Shown: in pieces, positions 1 through 9,492 of the stretch
Position numbering within the stretch: the first letter of the stretch is position 1
Layout: every line of letters starts with the position of its first letter
Assembly (NCBI GenBank): GCA_902604305.1
Contig: CACKXS010000003.1
Coordinates: 1-64,000, forward strand
DNA from: an uncultured Pelagibacteraceae bacterium
GTDB taxonomy: Bacteria; Pseudomonadota; Alphaproteobacteria; Pelagibacterales; Pelagibacteraceae
DNA: 64,000 nt
Reading direction: 5' to 3'
Notes under the pieces: generated by a model
Told to the model about the DNA's origin: nothing
Databases searched by the model: none
Seen by the model: only the letters and a program-made list of their open reading frames with translations
Made by a program: the position numbers and the translations under genes

Positions 1-17
1 GTTGTTTACTGTGTAAC

Positions 18-48
18 TTGAAATCATTGAATATTCAATATTTATAAA
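18..48 (+). promoter_or_regulatory. Candidate sox promoter with a dyad between -35 and -10
   Basis: A TTGAAA hexamer (18-23) and a TATAAA hexamer (43-48) are separated by 19 bases. A perfect 14-base palindrome, ATTGAATATTCAAT (26-39), sits centred in that spacer. Transcription would start near 55, just before soxB at 66. A long 19-base spacer with a centred dyad is the layout of MerR-family activated promoters; applying that here is inference, because AT-rich DNA produces such patterns by chance. Confidence 0.35.
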
Positions 49-65
49 GTAATTTTGGGCAAAAT

Positions 66-1319
66 ATGAAAAACAAATACTCAATATTTTCACTAATTAA
101 GAATGCTTTTAGCTATCACGAAAACTGGCAAAGAGCTTGGAGGGACCCTGAACCGAAAAAAGAATATGATGTGATAATTATTGGTGGTGGTGGTCATGGT
201 TTAGCGACAGCATTTTATTTAGCCAAAAAGCATAATATGACAAATATTGCTGTAGTTGAAAAAGGTTGGATTGGTGGTGGAAATACTGGAAGAAATACTA
301 CTATTATACGTTCAAATTATTTATGGGATGCCAGTGCAGGATTATATGACCATGCGTTAAAAATTTGGGAAGGACTGTCTCAAGAATTAAATTATAATGT
401 AATGTTTAGTCAAAGAGGTGTTATGAATTTAGCTCATAACCTTCAAGATGTTAGAGATTTAAAAAGAAGAACTCATGCAAACAGATTAAACGGTATTGAT
501 GCTGTATGGTTAAATACTGAAGAAGTAAAAAAATTCTGTCCGATAATTAATACTTCACCTGATATTAGATATCCTGTTTTGGGTGGAACTTTACAAAGAA
601 GAGCGGGAACAGCTAGGCATGATGCAGTTGCATGGGGTTATGCTCGAGGAGCTGATGCCATGGGTGTAGATATTATTCAAAATTGTGAAGTAAAAGGAAT
701 TAAAAGGAATGGAGATAGCGTTGAAGGTATAGAAACTACAAAAGGATTTATTAAAACAAAAAAAATTGGAGTAGTAGCTGCTGGTCATTCTAGTGTTATT
801 GCAAATATGGTTGATTTAAAATTACCTCTTGAAAGTAAACCTTTACAAGCTTTGGTATCTGAGCCTGTAAAACCTATTATTGATACGGTAGTTATGTCCA
901 ACGCTGTCCATGCTTATGTAAGTCAATCTGATAAAGGAGAATTGGTTATTGGAGCAGGAACTGATGCTTATGTTTCATATACACAAAGAGGAAGTCATGA
1001 TGTCGTTGAAGGAACTTTAAAAGCAATATTAGAGCTCTACCCTATTTTTAGTAGAATGAAAATGTTACGACAATGGGGTGGTATTGTTGATATTTGTCCA
1101 GATGCTAGTCCAATAATAAGCAAAACTCATATTAAAGGATTATACTTTAATTGTGGTTGGGGAACAGGTGGATTTAAAGCTACACCAGGTTCAGGTGATT
1201 TATTCGCGCATACTATTGCAAATGACGAACCTCATAAACTAAATGTGGATTTCAATATTAATAGATTCGTAAGTGGTGATCTTGTTGACGAGCACGGAGC
1301 AGCTGCTGTAGCACACTAA
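66..1319 (+). CDS. soxB: Sarcosine oxidase, beta subunit
   Basis: Catalytic flavoprotein subunit of heterotetrameric sarcosine oxidase, which demethylates sarcosine to glycine and passes the one-carbon unit to tetrahydrofolate while reducing O2 to peroxide. The FAD-binding glycine run is at residues 40-45 (GGGGHG) after a hydrophobic beta strand. His185, in RHDAVAW, sits where the family carries its covalently bound FMN. The C-terminal half has the DAO-type [13 protein letters not shown] stretch. At 417 residues it has normal length. First gene of soxBDAG; its stop overlaps the soxD start (TAATG), suggesting coupled translation. Cytoplasmic. Confidence 0.95.
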   Translation: MKNKYSIFSLIKNAFSYHENWQRAWRDPEPKKEYDVIIIGGGGHGLATAFYLAKKHNMTNIAVVEKGWIGGGNTGRNTTIIRSNYLWDASAGLYDHALKIWEGLSQELNYNVMFSQRGVMNLAHNLQDVRDLKRRTHANRLNGIDAVWLNTEEVKKFCPIINTSPDIRYPVLGGTLQRRAGTARHDAVAWGYARGADAMGVDIIQNCEVKGIKRNGDSVEGIETTKGFIKTKKIGVVAAGHSSVIANMVDLKLPLESKPLQALVSEPVKPIIDTVVMSNAVHAYVSQSDKGELVIGAGTDAYVSYTQRGSHDVVEGTLKAILELYPIFSRMKMLRQWGGIVDICPDASPIISKTHIKGLYFNCGWGTGGFKATPGSGDLFAHTIANDEPHKLNVDFNINRFVSGDLVDEHGAAAVAH

Positions 1320-1594
1320 TGTTTTTAATTAATTGTCCATATTGTGGTGAAAGAGATCAAAGCGAATTTTCAGCTGGTGGTGAAGCACACATCGTGAGAC
1401 CAAAACAACCTACGGAATTAAGTGATGATCAGTGGGCTGAATTTTTATTTATGAGAAAAAATATCAAAGGAGTTCAATTTGAAAGATGGAATCATGCTCA
1501 CGGATGTAGAAAATGGTTTAACATGGTTAGAGATACATCAAATGATAAAATTCATGCTGTATACAAAATGGGTGAAAAACCCCCTACAAAGTAA
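1319..1594 (+). CDS. soxD: Sarcosine oxidase, delta subunit
   Basis: Small zinc-binding subunit of heterotetrameric sarcosine oxidase, 91 residues, the usual size. The zinc ligands are visible as Cys6 and Cys9 (CPYCG) near the N-terminus and His59 and Cys63 in WNHAHGC. It packs against the alpha subunit and has no catalytic role in known structures. Both ends overlap neighbouring genes by one base (TAATG), so it is almost certainly made together with SoxB and SoxA. Confidence 0.94.
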   Translation: MFLINCPYCGERDQSEFSAGGEAHIVRPKQPTELSDDQWAEFLFMRKNIKGVQFERWNHAHGCRKWFNMVRDTSNDKIHAVYKMGEKPPTK

Positions 1595-4500
1595 TGACTA
1601 AAAATTTAAGAGCAACAAATAGCAAGTTTATTGATCAAACATCTAGAATATCTTTTAAATTTGACGGTAAAAAATTATATGGTTTTAAAGGTGATACATT
1701 GGCATCAGCTTTATTAGCTAATGATATTCACCTTGTCGGAAGAAGTTTTAAATATCATCGTCCAAGAGGAATAATGGCATGTGGTTCTGAAGAACCTAAT
1801 GCGATCGTACAAGTTGGAAATGATGCCTCGATGACAGAACCAAATACAAGAGCAACTGAAATAGAATTATATGAAGGTTTAGAAGCATCAAGCCAAAATT
1901 GTTGGCCAAGTGTTAATTTTGATGTAGGTGCGGTAAATAATTTTTTCTCTCCTCTTATACCGGCAGCTTTCTATTATAAAACATTTATGTGGCCTGCTAA
2001 TTTTTGGAAATTATACGAATACTTTATAAGAAAATCAGCAGGTCTGGGTAAATCGCCTACTGAACCAGACAAAGATATTTATGATCATAGATATTTACAC
2101 TGTGATGTTTTAGTAGTTGGTGGAGGTATATCTGGAATAATAGCTGCTAAAATAGCAGCTAAGAATAATTTAAATACTGTATTAATAGACGATAAAAATA
2201 TCCTAGGTGGAACTACCCTTTACCAAGAAAATGAATGCTTTAAAATAAACAATTCGTATTCAAATGAATGGTTAAAAAAAGAAATTGAAACACTAAAATC
2301 ACTTGAAAATTTAACTATAAAAACAAGAACATCATTAGCTGCTTATCACAGTTACAATTATCTTTTAGCAAGAGAAAATTTAACGGACCATTTAGATATA
2401 AATGAAAAAAAAGATAAAATTCGTCAAAGACTTTGGAAAATTAGAGCAAAAAAAGTAATTATAGCTACTGGAGCAATGGAAAGACCGTTAGTTTTCAATA
2501 ACAATGATAGACCTGGTATTATGCTCTCATCTTCTATCAAAAAGTACATAGATTACTATGGGGTTAAATGTGGCCAAAGAATATCTTTATTTACAAATAA
2601 TGACACAGCATATGAAACTGCAATCTCTTTAAATAATAGTGGAGTAATTGTTAATTCAGTAGTTGATATAAGAGATAAAACCAATTCTTTAATAGTTAAA
2701 CAAGCTGAAAAATTAGGTATTAAAATTCATTGGAAATCTTCAGTAGTTAATACAAATGGTTACAAAAAAATTAATTCTATTGAGGTTATGAAATTATCTG
2801 ACGATGGCACCACTGTTATAGAAAAAAAAATAAAAGAAGAATGTGATTGCTTGGGTATTTCTGGAGGATGGACACCCAGAGTACATTTGTTTACTCAGTC
2901 TGGTGGTAAACTTAAATTCAGAGATGAAGATAATGTCTTTTTACCAGATAAATCAGGTTTAGATCAAATAAGTATCGGATCTTGTAATGGTGATTTTGAA
3001 CTTGATCAAGTAATAAAAAATTCAGTAAGCTCAACAAACAAATTTTTAAAAGTTAATAATAATGATTATGAAAATTTAGAAATTATTACCTCAAAAGAAA
3101 TTGACAAAAAGAATATTTGGTTGCTCCCATCCGATAAACCTTTGGGTAAAACTAAACCATTTTTAGATTTTCAAAACGATTCTACTGCAAATGATATAAA
3201 ATTAGCATTGAGAGAAGGTTTTAAGTCAATTGAGCATGTGAAAAGATATACAACAACAGGTATGGCGACCGATCAAGGAAAATTGTCCAATATGCATTCA
3301 CTTGGGATTATAGCTGAAACTGCTGGTGTAAAAATGGGTGAATTAGGAACAACTACATTTCGACCTCCTTATACTCCGTTAACATTTGGAGCTATAGTTG
3401 GAAGAAACGTTGGTGAATTTTTTGATATTACAAGAAGAACACCAATACACGACTGGCATGTAGAAAATAAAGCTGAATTTGAAAATGTCGGACAATGGAA
3501 GAGAGCTTGGTACTATCCAATAGACAATGAAAATATGCATGAAGCTGTACAAAGAGAAAGTAAAGCAGCCAGAGACAGCGCTGGTATTTTAGATGCGTCT
3601 ACTCTTGGAAAAATAGATATTCAAGGAAGTGATGCATCTGAATTTTTAAATAGAGTTTATACAAATGCATGGTCAAAATTAGAAATAGGAAAATGCAGAT
3701 ATGGCCTTATGCTCAATGAGGATGGAATGGTTTACGATGATGGAGTTACAACTAGATTGTCGGAAAACCATTATTTAATGACTACAACAACTGGTGGTGC
3801 TGCTAATGTTCTTTCAAAATTAGAAGATTATTTGCAAACAGAATGGCCTGAATTAGATGTATATTTAACTTCAGTTACTGATCACTATGGTACTATAAGT
3901 GTCTGTGGACCTAATTCAAAAAAAATTCTTTCAAAAGTAATTCCTGACCTAGATTTGTCTGATAAAGAATTTCCTCATATGTCATTCAAAAATGCATTGA
4001 TCGATAATATAAAATGTAGAGTAATGCGTATTAGTTTTACTGGTGAACATAGTTATGAAATTAATATTCAATCATCATATGCAAAGTCTGTTTGGGAAAA
4101 ATGCTATCAGGCTGGTAAAGAGTTTAATATTACGCCTTACGGAACGGAAACAATGCACTTACTCAGAGCAGAAAAAGGTTTCATAATAGCAGGTCAAGAT
4201 ACTGATGGAACAATGACTCCTGTAGACTTACAGATGGATTGGATAATTAGTAAAAAAAAATATGATTTTATTGGTAAAAGATCTTTATACAGAAGTGATA
4301 CAATTAGAGAAGATAGAAAACAACTAGTGGGATTACTAACTGATGATCCAAAGGAAGTTTTAGAGGAAGGAGCACAAATTGTTGCTGAAACAAATAATCA
4401 ACCAATTAAAATGCTTGGTCACGTTACTTCTAGTTATTTTAGTCCAAATTTAAATAAATCAATTGCACTTGCTATAGTAAAAAATGGTAAAAAAATGAAA

Positions 4501-4599
4501 GGTCAAAAATTGTTTGTTCCAATGGAAAACAAAACAATTAATGTAACAATAACAGATACAGTTTTTTTAGATAAAGAAAATAAGAGGTTGAATGCTTAA
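1594..4599 (+). CDS. soxA: Sarcosine oxidase, alpha subunit
   Basis: Large subunit (1001 residues) of heterotetrameric sarcosine oxidase. It begins with a ferredoxin-fold-like domain (about 15-110), followed by a dinucleotide-binding domain whose motif GGGISG lies at 176-181. The C-terminal 380 residues or so form a GcvT-like folate-binding domain, where the methyl carbon is transferred to tetrahydrofolate to make 5,10-methylene-THF. The start overlaps the soxD stop and the end overlaps soxG by eight bases. In SAR11 this enzyme is thought to help meet the glycine requirement from methylated amines; that link is background knowledge, not shown by the sequence. Confidence 0.95.
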   Translation: MTKNLRATNSKFIDQTSRISFKFDGKKLYGFKGDTLASALLANDIHLVGRSFKYHRPRGIMACGSEEPNAIVQVGNDASMTEPNTRATEIELYEGLEASSQNCWPSVNFDVGAVNNFFSPLIPAAFYYKTFMWPANFWKLYEYFIRKSAGLGKSPTEPDKDIYDHRYLHCDVLVVGGGISGIIAAKIAAKNNLNTVLIDDKNILGGTTLYQENECFKINNSYSNEWLKKEIETLKSLENLTIKTRTSLAAYHSYNYLLARENLTDHLDINEKKDKIRQRLWKIRAKKVIIATGAMERPLVFNNNDRPGIMLSSSIKKYIDYYGVKCGQRISLFTNNDTAYETAISLNNSGVIVNSVVDIRDKTNSLIVKQAEKLGIKIHWKSSVVNTNGYKKINSIEVMKLSDDGTTVIEKKIKEECDCLGISGGWTPRVHLFTQSGGKLKFRDEDNVFLPDKSGLDQISIGSCNGDFELDQVIKNSVSSTNKFLKVNNNDYENLEIITSKEIDKKNIWLLPSDKPLGKTKPFLDFQNDSTANDIKLALREGFKSIEHVKRYTTTGMATDQGKLSNMHSLGIIAETAGVKMGELGTTTFRPPYTPLTFGAIVGRNVGEFFDITRRTPIHDWHVENKAEFENVGQWKRAWYYPIDNENMHEAVQRESKAARDSAGILDASTLGKIDIQGSDASEFLNRVYTNAWSKLEIGKCRYGLMLNEDGMVYDDGVTTRLSENHYLMTTTTGGAANVLSKLEDYLQTEWPELDVYLTSVTDHYGTISVCGPNSKKILSKVIPDLDLSDKEFPHMSFKNALIDNIKCRVMRISFTGEHSYEINIQSSYAKSVWEKCYQAGKEFNITPYGTETMHLLRAEKGFIIAGQDTDGTMTPVDLQMDWIISKKKYDFIGKRSLYRSDTIREDRKQLVGLLTDDPKEVLEEGAQIVAETNNQPIKMLGHVTSSYFSPNLNKSIALAIVKNGKKMKGQKLFVPMENKTINVTITDTVFLDKENKRLNA

Positions 4600-5152
4600 T
4601 TTTAATGCTCCAATTATCGATACTAAAGAATATTCTGAAATAAAAATTTCAGAAATCGAGCCTATCTTAAAAATAAATTTGAGAGGTAAAAATAGAGATT
4701 TTATAACTAAAATTGGAAAAGAATTGTCTATAATTACTCCTGTAGACCCAAATACATCATCGAGTAATGAAAAATTAAATCTTCTTTGGTTGAGTCCAGA
4801 TGAATGGTTTTTGTACTCAAATGATAAGCTTGATATAAAAGATGCTAACTCATTAGAGGATAAACTTTTTAATGAAATTTCTAAAGTAAAACTAGGTTCT
4901 GTTACAAATGTATCTGATCATTGGATAATGATTAATTTAAAAGGTACAAAAATTTTTGAATTATTATCAGCTGGTTGTCCATTTAATTTTAATAATTTTA
5001 AAAACTCGAAAGGCGCAGTAACGCAAACTTTGTTTAATCATATTGATGTTATCATTCACAATAAAAATATTAATAATTTAAATTTATTTGTTAGAAGATC
5101 ATTTTCATCACATTTATGGTCATGGATGAACGACAGTGCTAGATTTATTTAA
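4592..5152 (+). CDS. soxG: Sarcosine oxidase, gamma subunit
   Basis: Gamma subunit, 186 residues, a shortened GcvT-like fold that completes the alpha-beta-gamma-delta enzyme. Recognisable stretches include LLWLSPDEWFLY near the middle and NLFVRRSFSSHLW near the end, typical of SoxG. It starts eight bases inside soxA. Its last 33 bases overlap the convergent MATE gene, leaving no room for a dedicated terminator. Confidence 0.9.
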   Translation: MLNFNAPIIDTKEYSEIKISEIEPILKINLRGKNRDFITKIGKELSIITPVDPNTSSSNEKLNLLWLSPDEWFLYSNDKLDIKDANSLEDKLFNEISKVKLGSVTNVSDHWIMINLKGTKIFELLSAGCPFNFNNFKNSKGAVTQTLFNHIDVIIHNKNINNLNLFVRRSFSSHLWSWMNDSARFI

Positions 5153-6475
5153 TTTAATCTTAAAATAATAAATTATTATAAAAAAATAAGAAATTGAGAA
5201 AAACCAATTAATTCCTACCCATATCCAGAAGAAAGTTTCAAAACTCGCATTTATATATTTAGCAATATAAAATACTACAATTGGGTTAAGAACATTTCTA
5301 AAAAAGTTAGAAATCATTGCATTTTCTGACTTTTTTAAAGCCATGAAAAAACCGTTTGATAGAAAAAAAACAGGATAAGCAGGTAATACAAAAGCTGAAA
5401 TTTTTAAATATCTTTTTCCATATTCAATTACTTCAGGGTCGCTTGAAAAAAAACTTGTAATTACACTTGCTGACAAAAAAACCAAAGTTCCAGCTGTAAT
5501 CATTATAATAAAAGCATATTTAATAGCGGTAAAATAAGTTTCTTTGATTCTGACAAGATTATTAGCTCCATAATTTTGGGCTATTATAGATATTATGGCC
5601 GTATTAATTCCAAGTATTGGAAGTAGAACTACTTGTTCTATACGTGTACCTACTCCGTAACCTGCAACAGCATATTCGCCAGATTGACCTACGTAAGTAA
5701 AAATTATTGCAGCCGCTAAAGCGTATCCACATATAGATAGTGAAATTGGCATTGATTGAAAAAAGATATTTTTAAAAAATAAAAATTTTGGAACTAAATA
5801 TTCGCTTGTTATTTTTCTTACTTTTTCATTTTTAAGAACCTTAAATAAAATAACCAAAAAGGAAACTAATTGAGAAATAATTGTAGCTATACCTATGCCC
5901 TTAACTCCAAAAGCTGGTATAAATAAAAAACCAAATATTAAAATAGGATTTAATATTATGTTTAAAAGAAATGATAAAACTAAAACATTCCTGTAAGTTT
6001 TAGTATCACCTTCTGCATGAAGTAATGAATTTAATGAAACAACTAAAATAAATAAAAAAGAACCTGAATAAATAATATTAGTATATTCAAGGCCTAAAGA
6101 TGCAACCTCTTCTGTCGAACCCATTAAAAAAAATACAGGTTCAGAAAAATATAATCCTAGAAAGGTAATAAAAATAGAAATCAAAATTCCATAATAAATA
6201 ATATGAGAAAAATAATTTAAAGTTTTTTTATTATCTTTTTCACCAATACTATTTCCTATTAAAGATGTTCCAGCAACTGTTACACCGATAGATGTAGCAA
6301 TAATAATAAAATATATTGGAAACGATTTACTTAATGCTGATAATGCTTCTGGAGATATTTTCCCTGCAAAAAAAGTATCAACTACATTGTAAAGAGTTTG
6401 AAATAAAGTTCCTACCATAGCAGGAACAGCGAGTTTTCTAACAAGCTTGGGTATATTATCCTTTAGCAAATCCAT
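5120..6475 (-). CDS. MATE-family multidrug or metabolite exporter
   Basis: A 451-residue membrane protein with about twelve hydrophobic helices, opening with LVRKLAVPAMVGTLFQTLYN and a following VDTFFAG, the N-terminal signature of MatE proteins of the NorM/DinF type. Such proteins exchange cationic or aromatic compounds for Na+ or H+ across the inner membrane; the substrate cannot be read from sequence. It is last in the gatCAB-O-methyltransferase-trhO run, two bases after trhO, and runs tail to tail into soxG with a 33-base overlap. Confidence 0.88.
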   Translation of the reverse strand: MDLLKDNIPKLVRKLAVPAMVGTLFQTLYNVVDTFFAGKISPEALSALSKSFPIYFIIIATSIGVTVAGTSLIGNSIGEKDNKKTLNYFSHIIYYGILISIFITFLGLYFSEPVFFLMGSTEEVASLGLEYTNIIYSGSFLFILVVSLNSLLHAEGDTKTYRNVLVLSFLLNIILNPILIFGFLFIPAFGVKGIGIATIISQLVSFLVILFKVLKNEKVRKITSEYLVPKFLFFKNIFFQSMPISLSICGYALAAAIIFTYVGQSGEYAVAGYGVGTRIEQVVLLPILGINTAIISIIAQNYGANNLVRIKETYFTAIKYAFIIMITAGTLVFLSASVITSFFSSDPEVIEYGKRYLKISAFVLPAYPVFFLSNGFFMALKKSENAMISNFFRNVLNPIVVFYIAKYINASFETFFWIWVGINWFFSISYFFIIIYYFKIKLNKSSTVVHP

Positions 6476-6477
6476 AT

Positions 6478-7377
6478 TTAAAATTCTTTTTGGAATATAT
6501 GTTTTCTTCCTAGTTTTTTTGCAACATTTATTTGCTTTTGTCTCATTCTAAATCTTTCTTTTTGTGAGTTTGTTAGTGTATCGTGACAATTTGGACATGA
6601 AACACCCTCTTCATACTTAAGTGATTTTTTATCTTTAATAGATATAGGCTTTCTACAGCCGCTGCACATAGAATGAGTACCAACAGCCAATCCATGTTTT
6701 ATAGAAATTCTATTGTCAAAAACATAACATTCACCATTCCACAAACTTTTGTTTTTTTTAATTTTTTTTAGATAATTAATTATTCCACCCTTTAATTGAA
6801 ATACATTATTAAAACCTTTTTTTTCAAGATATACGCTAGCTTTTTCGCATCTTATTCCACCGGTGCAAAACATTGCTATAGTTTGTTTCCTATCTAATTT
6901 TTTAAGATAATCAGGAAATTCTCTAAATTTATCTATCTCTGGATTTATTGAACCTTTAAATGTACCAACTTTATATTCAAATGGTTTTCTAGCATCTATT
7001 AGTATTGTTTTTTTATTGCTAATAAGTTTATTCCACTTACTTGGTTCTAGATGGTTTTTTGTTTTTCTTTTTGATATTTTTATTCCCATAGGAACCACCT
7101 CTTTTTTTATTTTAACCTTACCTCTATGGAATATTTGAAATTTACTTTTAGATAAATTTTGACTATCAAAATTTATAAAATTAAAGGTTTTTTTAATTTT
7201 ATTTAAAACTAGCTCTAAATTTTTTTTGTTAGATGATATTGTTCCATTAATTCCTTCATCAGAAACAATTATTGTTCCTCTTATATTGTATTTGCTGAAA
7301 ATATCGCTTAGTATTTTTTTATTTTTTTTGATACCATGAATTTTTTTAAATTTATAGAAACCAGAAATATAGTACAT
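6478..7377 (-). CDS. trhO: tRNA uridine-34 hydroxylase, rhodanese-like
   Basis: Matches the YceA/TrhO family, which hydroxylates uridine 34 of several tRNAs in an oxygen-dependent step toward cmo5U. An N-terminal ferredoxin-like domain (to about 100) contains DEGINGT. A rhodanese domain follows, with the active loop CTGGIRC and the presumed catalytic Cys171. The C-terminus holds two CxxC pairs (Cys238/241 and 261/264), suggesting a zinc ribbon. The start codon overlaps the upstream stop by one base. Length (299) is close to family norms. Confidence 0.88.
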   Translation of the reverse strand: MYYISGFYKFKKIHGIKKNKKILSDIFSKYNIRGTIIVSDEGINGTISSNKKNLELVLNKIKKTFNFINFDSQNLSKSKFQIFHRGKVKIKKEVVPMGIKISKRKTKNHLEPSKWNKLISNKKTILIDARKPFEYKVGTFKGSINPEIDKFREFPDYLKKLDRKQTIAMFCTGGIRCEKASVYLEKKGFNNVFQLKGGIINYLKKIKKNKSLWNGECYVFDNRISIKHGLAVGTHSMCSGCRKPISIKDKKSLKYEEGVSCPNCHDTLTNSQKERFRMRQKQINVAKKLGRKHIFQKEF

Positions 7378-8033
7378 TATATTTTTCTACAAACGGTTAA
7401 GCCGTCACCTAAAGGAATAATTAAGTTTTCAACTCTTTTATCTTTATTAACATAGGAATTAAATTCTCTTATACATACAGTTAATCTATCCTGTTTATTA
7501 TTATCAATAACCTCACCATGCCACAAAACATTATCTATTACAATTAAACCATCTTTATCGATTAAATTGACTGAATGATTAAAATAATTTTTATAATTTT
7601 CTTTGTCAGCATCAATGAATATTAAATCAAATTTTTGCTTTTGTTCATGCAAATTATTTAAACTTTCGATTGCTGGAGCAATAATTAACTTTATTTTATT
7701 CTCTTGGGCAGCTTTTTTAAAAAAATTTACTGCTGTATTGCTAGTTTCTTTATTTTTATCTAACGCTATTATAGAGCCATCATCTGGCAAAGCTAGGGAC
7801 ATAGATAATGTACTTAATCCAGTAAAAGTACCTATTTCTAAAATTTTTTTAATTTTAGAAGATTTAATTAATAAATGTAGAAAATGACATTGTGATATTG
7901 AGATTTGCATTCTTTTAATATCTCCTAGTCCTTCATTATGTGAAATTATTTCTTTTTGAACTGAATGAAGTTTTGTTGAGTTGTTATTTATATATTCTTC
8001 AATTTCATTATTAACAGTAAGATTTGAACCCAT
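7377..8033 (-). CDS. SAM-dependent O-methyltransferase (family 3)
   Basis: A 218-residue class I methyltransferase of the caffeoyl-CoA/catechol O-methyltransferase type. The SAM-binding motif EIGTFTG lies at 66-72, and FIDADK at 139-144 supplies the metal-binding aspartates expected in this divalent-cation-dependent group; NVLWHG follows about 25 residues later. The substrate is unknown. Bacterial members include small-molecule O-methyltransferases and TrmR-type tRNA modifiers, and its position beside trhO, whose hydroxyuridine product needs methylation in some bacteria, makes a tRNA role worth considering. That role is inference. Confidence 0.75.
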   Translation of the reverse strand: MGSNLTVNNEIEEYINNNSTKLHSVQKEIISHNEGLGDIKRMQISISQCHFLHLLIKSSKIKKILEIGTFTGLSTLSMSLALPDDGSIIALDKNKETSNTAVNFFKKAAQENKIKLIIAPAIESLNNLHEQKQKFDLIFIDADKENYKNYFNHSVNLIDKDGLIVIDNVLWHGEVIDNNKQDRLTVCIREFNSYVNKDKRVENLIIPLGDGLTVCRKI

Positions 8034-8034
8034 A

Positions 8035-9492
8035 CTACTTAAGTTTCTTTTTTAATATCTCATTAACTAATTGAGGATTAGCTTTACCTCCAGAAACTTT
8101 CATTGCTTGTCCTACAAAAAAACCAAATAGCTTTTCTTTACCAGATTTATACTCTTTTACTGTATCCTGATTATCATTTATTACTTTTTCTATAAGTTTT
8201 TCTAACTCCTTAGGGTCACTCTGTTGTTTAAGACCTTTTTCTTTGACTATTTCTATAGGATTTTTATCTCCCTCAGCCATCATTTCGAAAACTGTTTTGG
8301 CAATTTTACCTGAGATTGTACCATCTTTTATTAAATTAATTAATTTAGATAGATTTTTGGCGCTTATTGGACTTTCTGTAATTTCCAAGTTTTTTTCATT
8401 TAATAAAGCAAATAATTCACCTGTAATCCAATTAGATGAAAGTTTCACATCAGAATTTTCAATTACCGCCTCAAAATATTTTGATATATCTAGATCTGAT
8501 ACTAAAATGTTCGCTTCATAAGGGCTTAAATTAAATTTTTCAATAAAACGTGATTTTTTTTGGTCTGGAAGTTCTGGAATTTCTTTTTTAATATTTTCAA
8601 CATATTCGTCGCTAAATTCCAATGGTAGTAGATCAGGGTCTGGAAAATACCTGTAATCGTGCGCATCTTCTTTAGATCTCATAGACCTTGTTACATTTTT
8701 TTTTGTATCAAAAAGTCTTGTTTCCTGATCAATTTTTCCTCCCTCTTCTAGTATATCAACTTGTCTATTAGCTTCATATTCTATGGCCATTTGCATAAAC
8801 TTTATTGAATTTACATTTTTAATTTCACATCTAGTTCCGTATTTATCATCACCTTGTTTTCTAACAGAAACGTTGACATCAGCTCTAAGTGAACCCTCTT
8901 GCATATTTCCATCGCAGGTTCCTAAATATCTCATTATTGATCTTAATTTTTTTATATAAAAGTTAACTTCCTCAGGTGATCTTAAGTCTGGTTTGCTTAC
9001 AATTTCCATCAAAGCAACTCCTGATCTATTTAAATCAACCAATGTATTTTTTGGATCTATATCATGAATACTTTTTCCAGCATCTTGTTCTAAATGTAAT
9101 CTTTCTATTCCTATAATTTTTGATCCAGATGCCAAATCAACGACAACGTTACCTTCGCCTACAATTGGATCTTTATATTGTGATATTTGATATCCCTGAG
9201 GTAAGTCTGCATAAAAATAATTTTTTCTATCAAAAATGGATTTATTATTGATTTTAGCGTTTAATCCAATTCCAGTTTTTATAGCTTGCTTAATACAGAA
9301 TTCATTAATTACTGGAAGCATCCCGGGAAATGCTGCATCAACTAAACTTACTTGGGTATTGGGCTCGCTTCCAAATTTGGTAGGTGATGTAGAAAATAAT
9401 TTGGATTCTGATAATACTTGTGCATGGACTTCAAGACCTATTACTACTTCATATTTTTTTCCATTTCTCTCAATCAAGTAGTCTTTAGTCAT
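8035..9492 (-). CDS. gatB: Asp/Glu-tRNA amidotransferase subunit B
   Basis: GatB recognises mischarged Glu-tRNA(Gln) and Asp-tRNA(Asn), phosphorylates the carboxyl group and accepts ammonia from GatA. The catalytic-domain signature [12 protein letters not shown] is near the N-terminus, [10 protein letters not shown] follows, and the helical tail domain carries the family ending with VGQAMK and GKANPQ. Full length (485). It overlaps gatA by eight bases. All three subunits are present, so indirect glutaminylation and/or asparaginylation is likely; which one cannot be told from this window. Confidence 0.96.
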   Translation of the reverse strand: MTKDYLIERNGKKYEVVIGLEVHAQVLSESKLFSTSPTKFGSEPNTQVSLVDAAFPGMLPVINEFCIKQAIKTGIGLNAKINNKSIFDRKNYFYADLPQGYQISQYKDPIVGEGNVVVDLASGSKIIGIERLHLEQDAGKSIHDIDPKNTLVDLNRSGVALMEIVSKPDLRSPEEVNFYIKKLRSIMRYLGTCDGNMQEGSLRADVNVSVRKQGDDKYGTRCEIKNVNSIKFMQMAIEYEANRQVDILEEGGKIDQETRLFDTKKNVTRSMRSKEDAHDYRYFPDPDLLPLEFSDEYVENIKKEIPELPDQKKSRFIEKFNLSPYEANILVSDLDISKYFEAVIENSDVKLSSNWITGELFALLNEKNLEITESPISAKNLSKLINLIKDGTISGKIAKTVFEMMAEGDKNPIEIVKEKGLKQQSDPKELEKLIEKVINDNQDTVKEYKSGKEKLFGFFVGQAMKVSGGKANPQLVNEILKKKLK

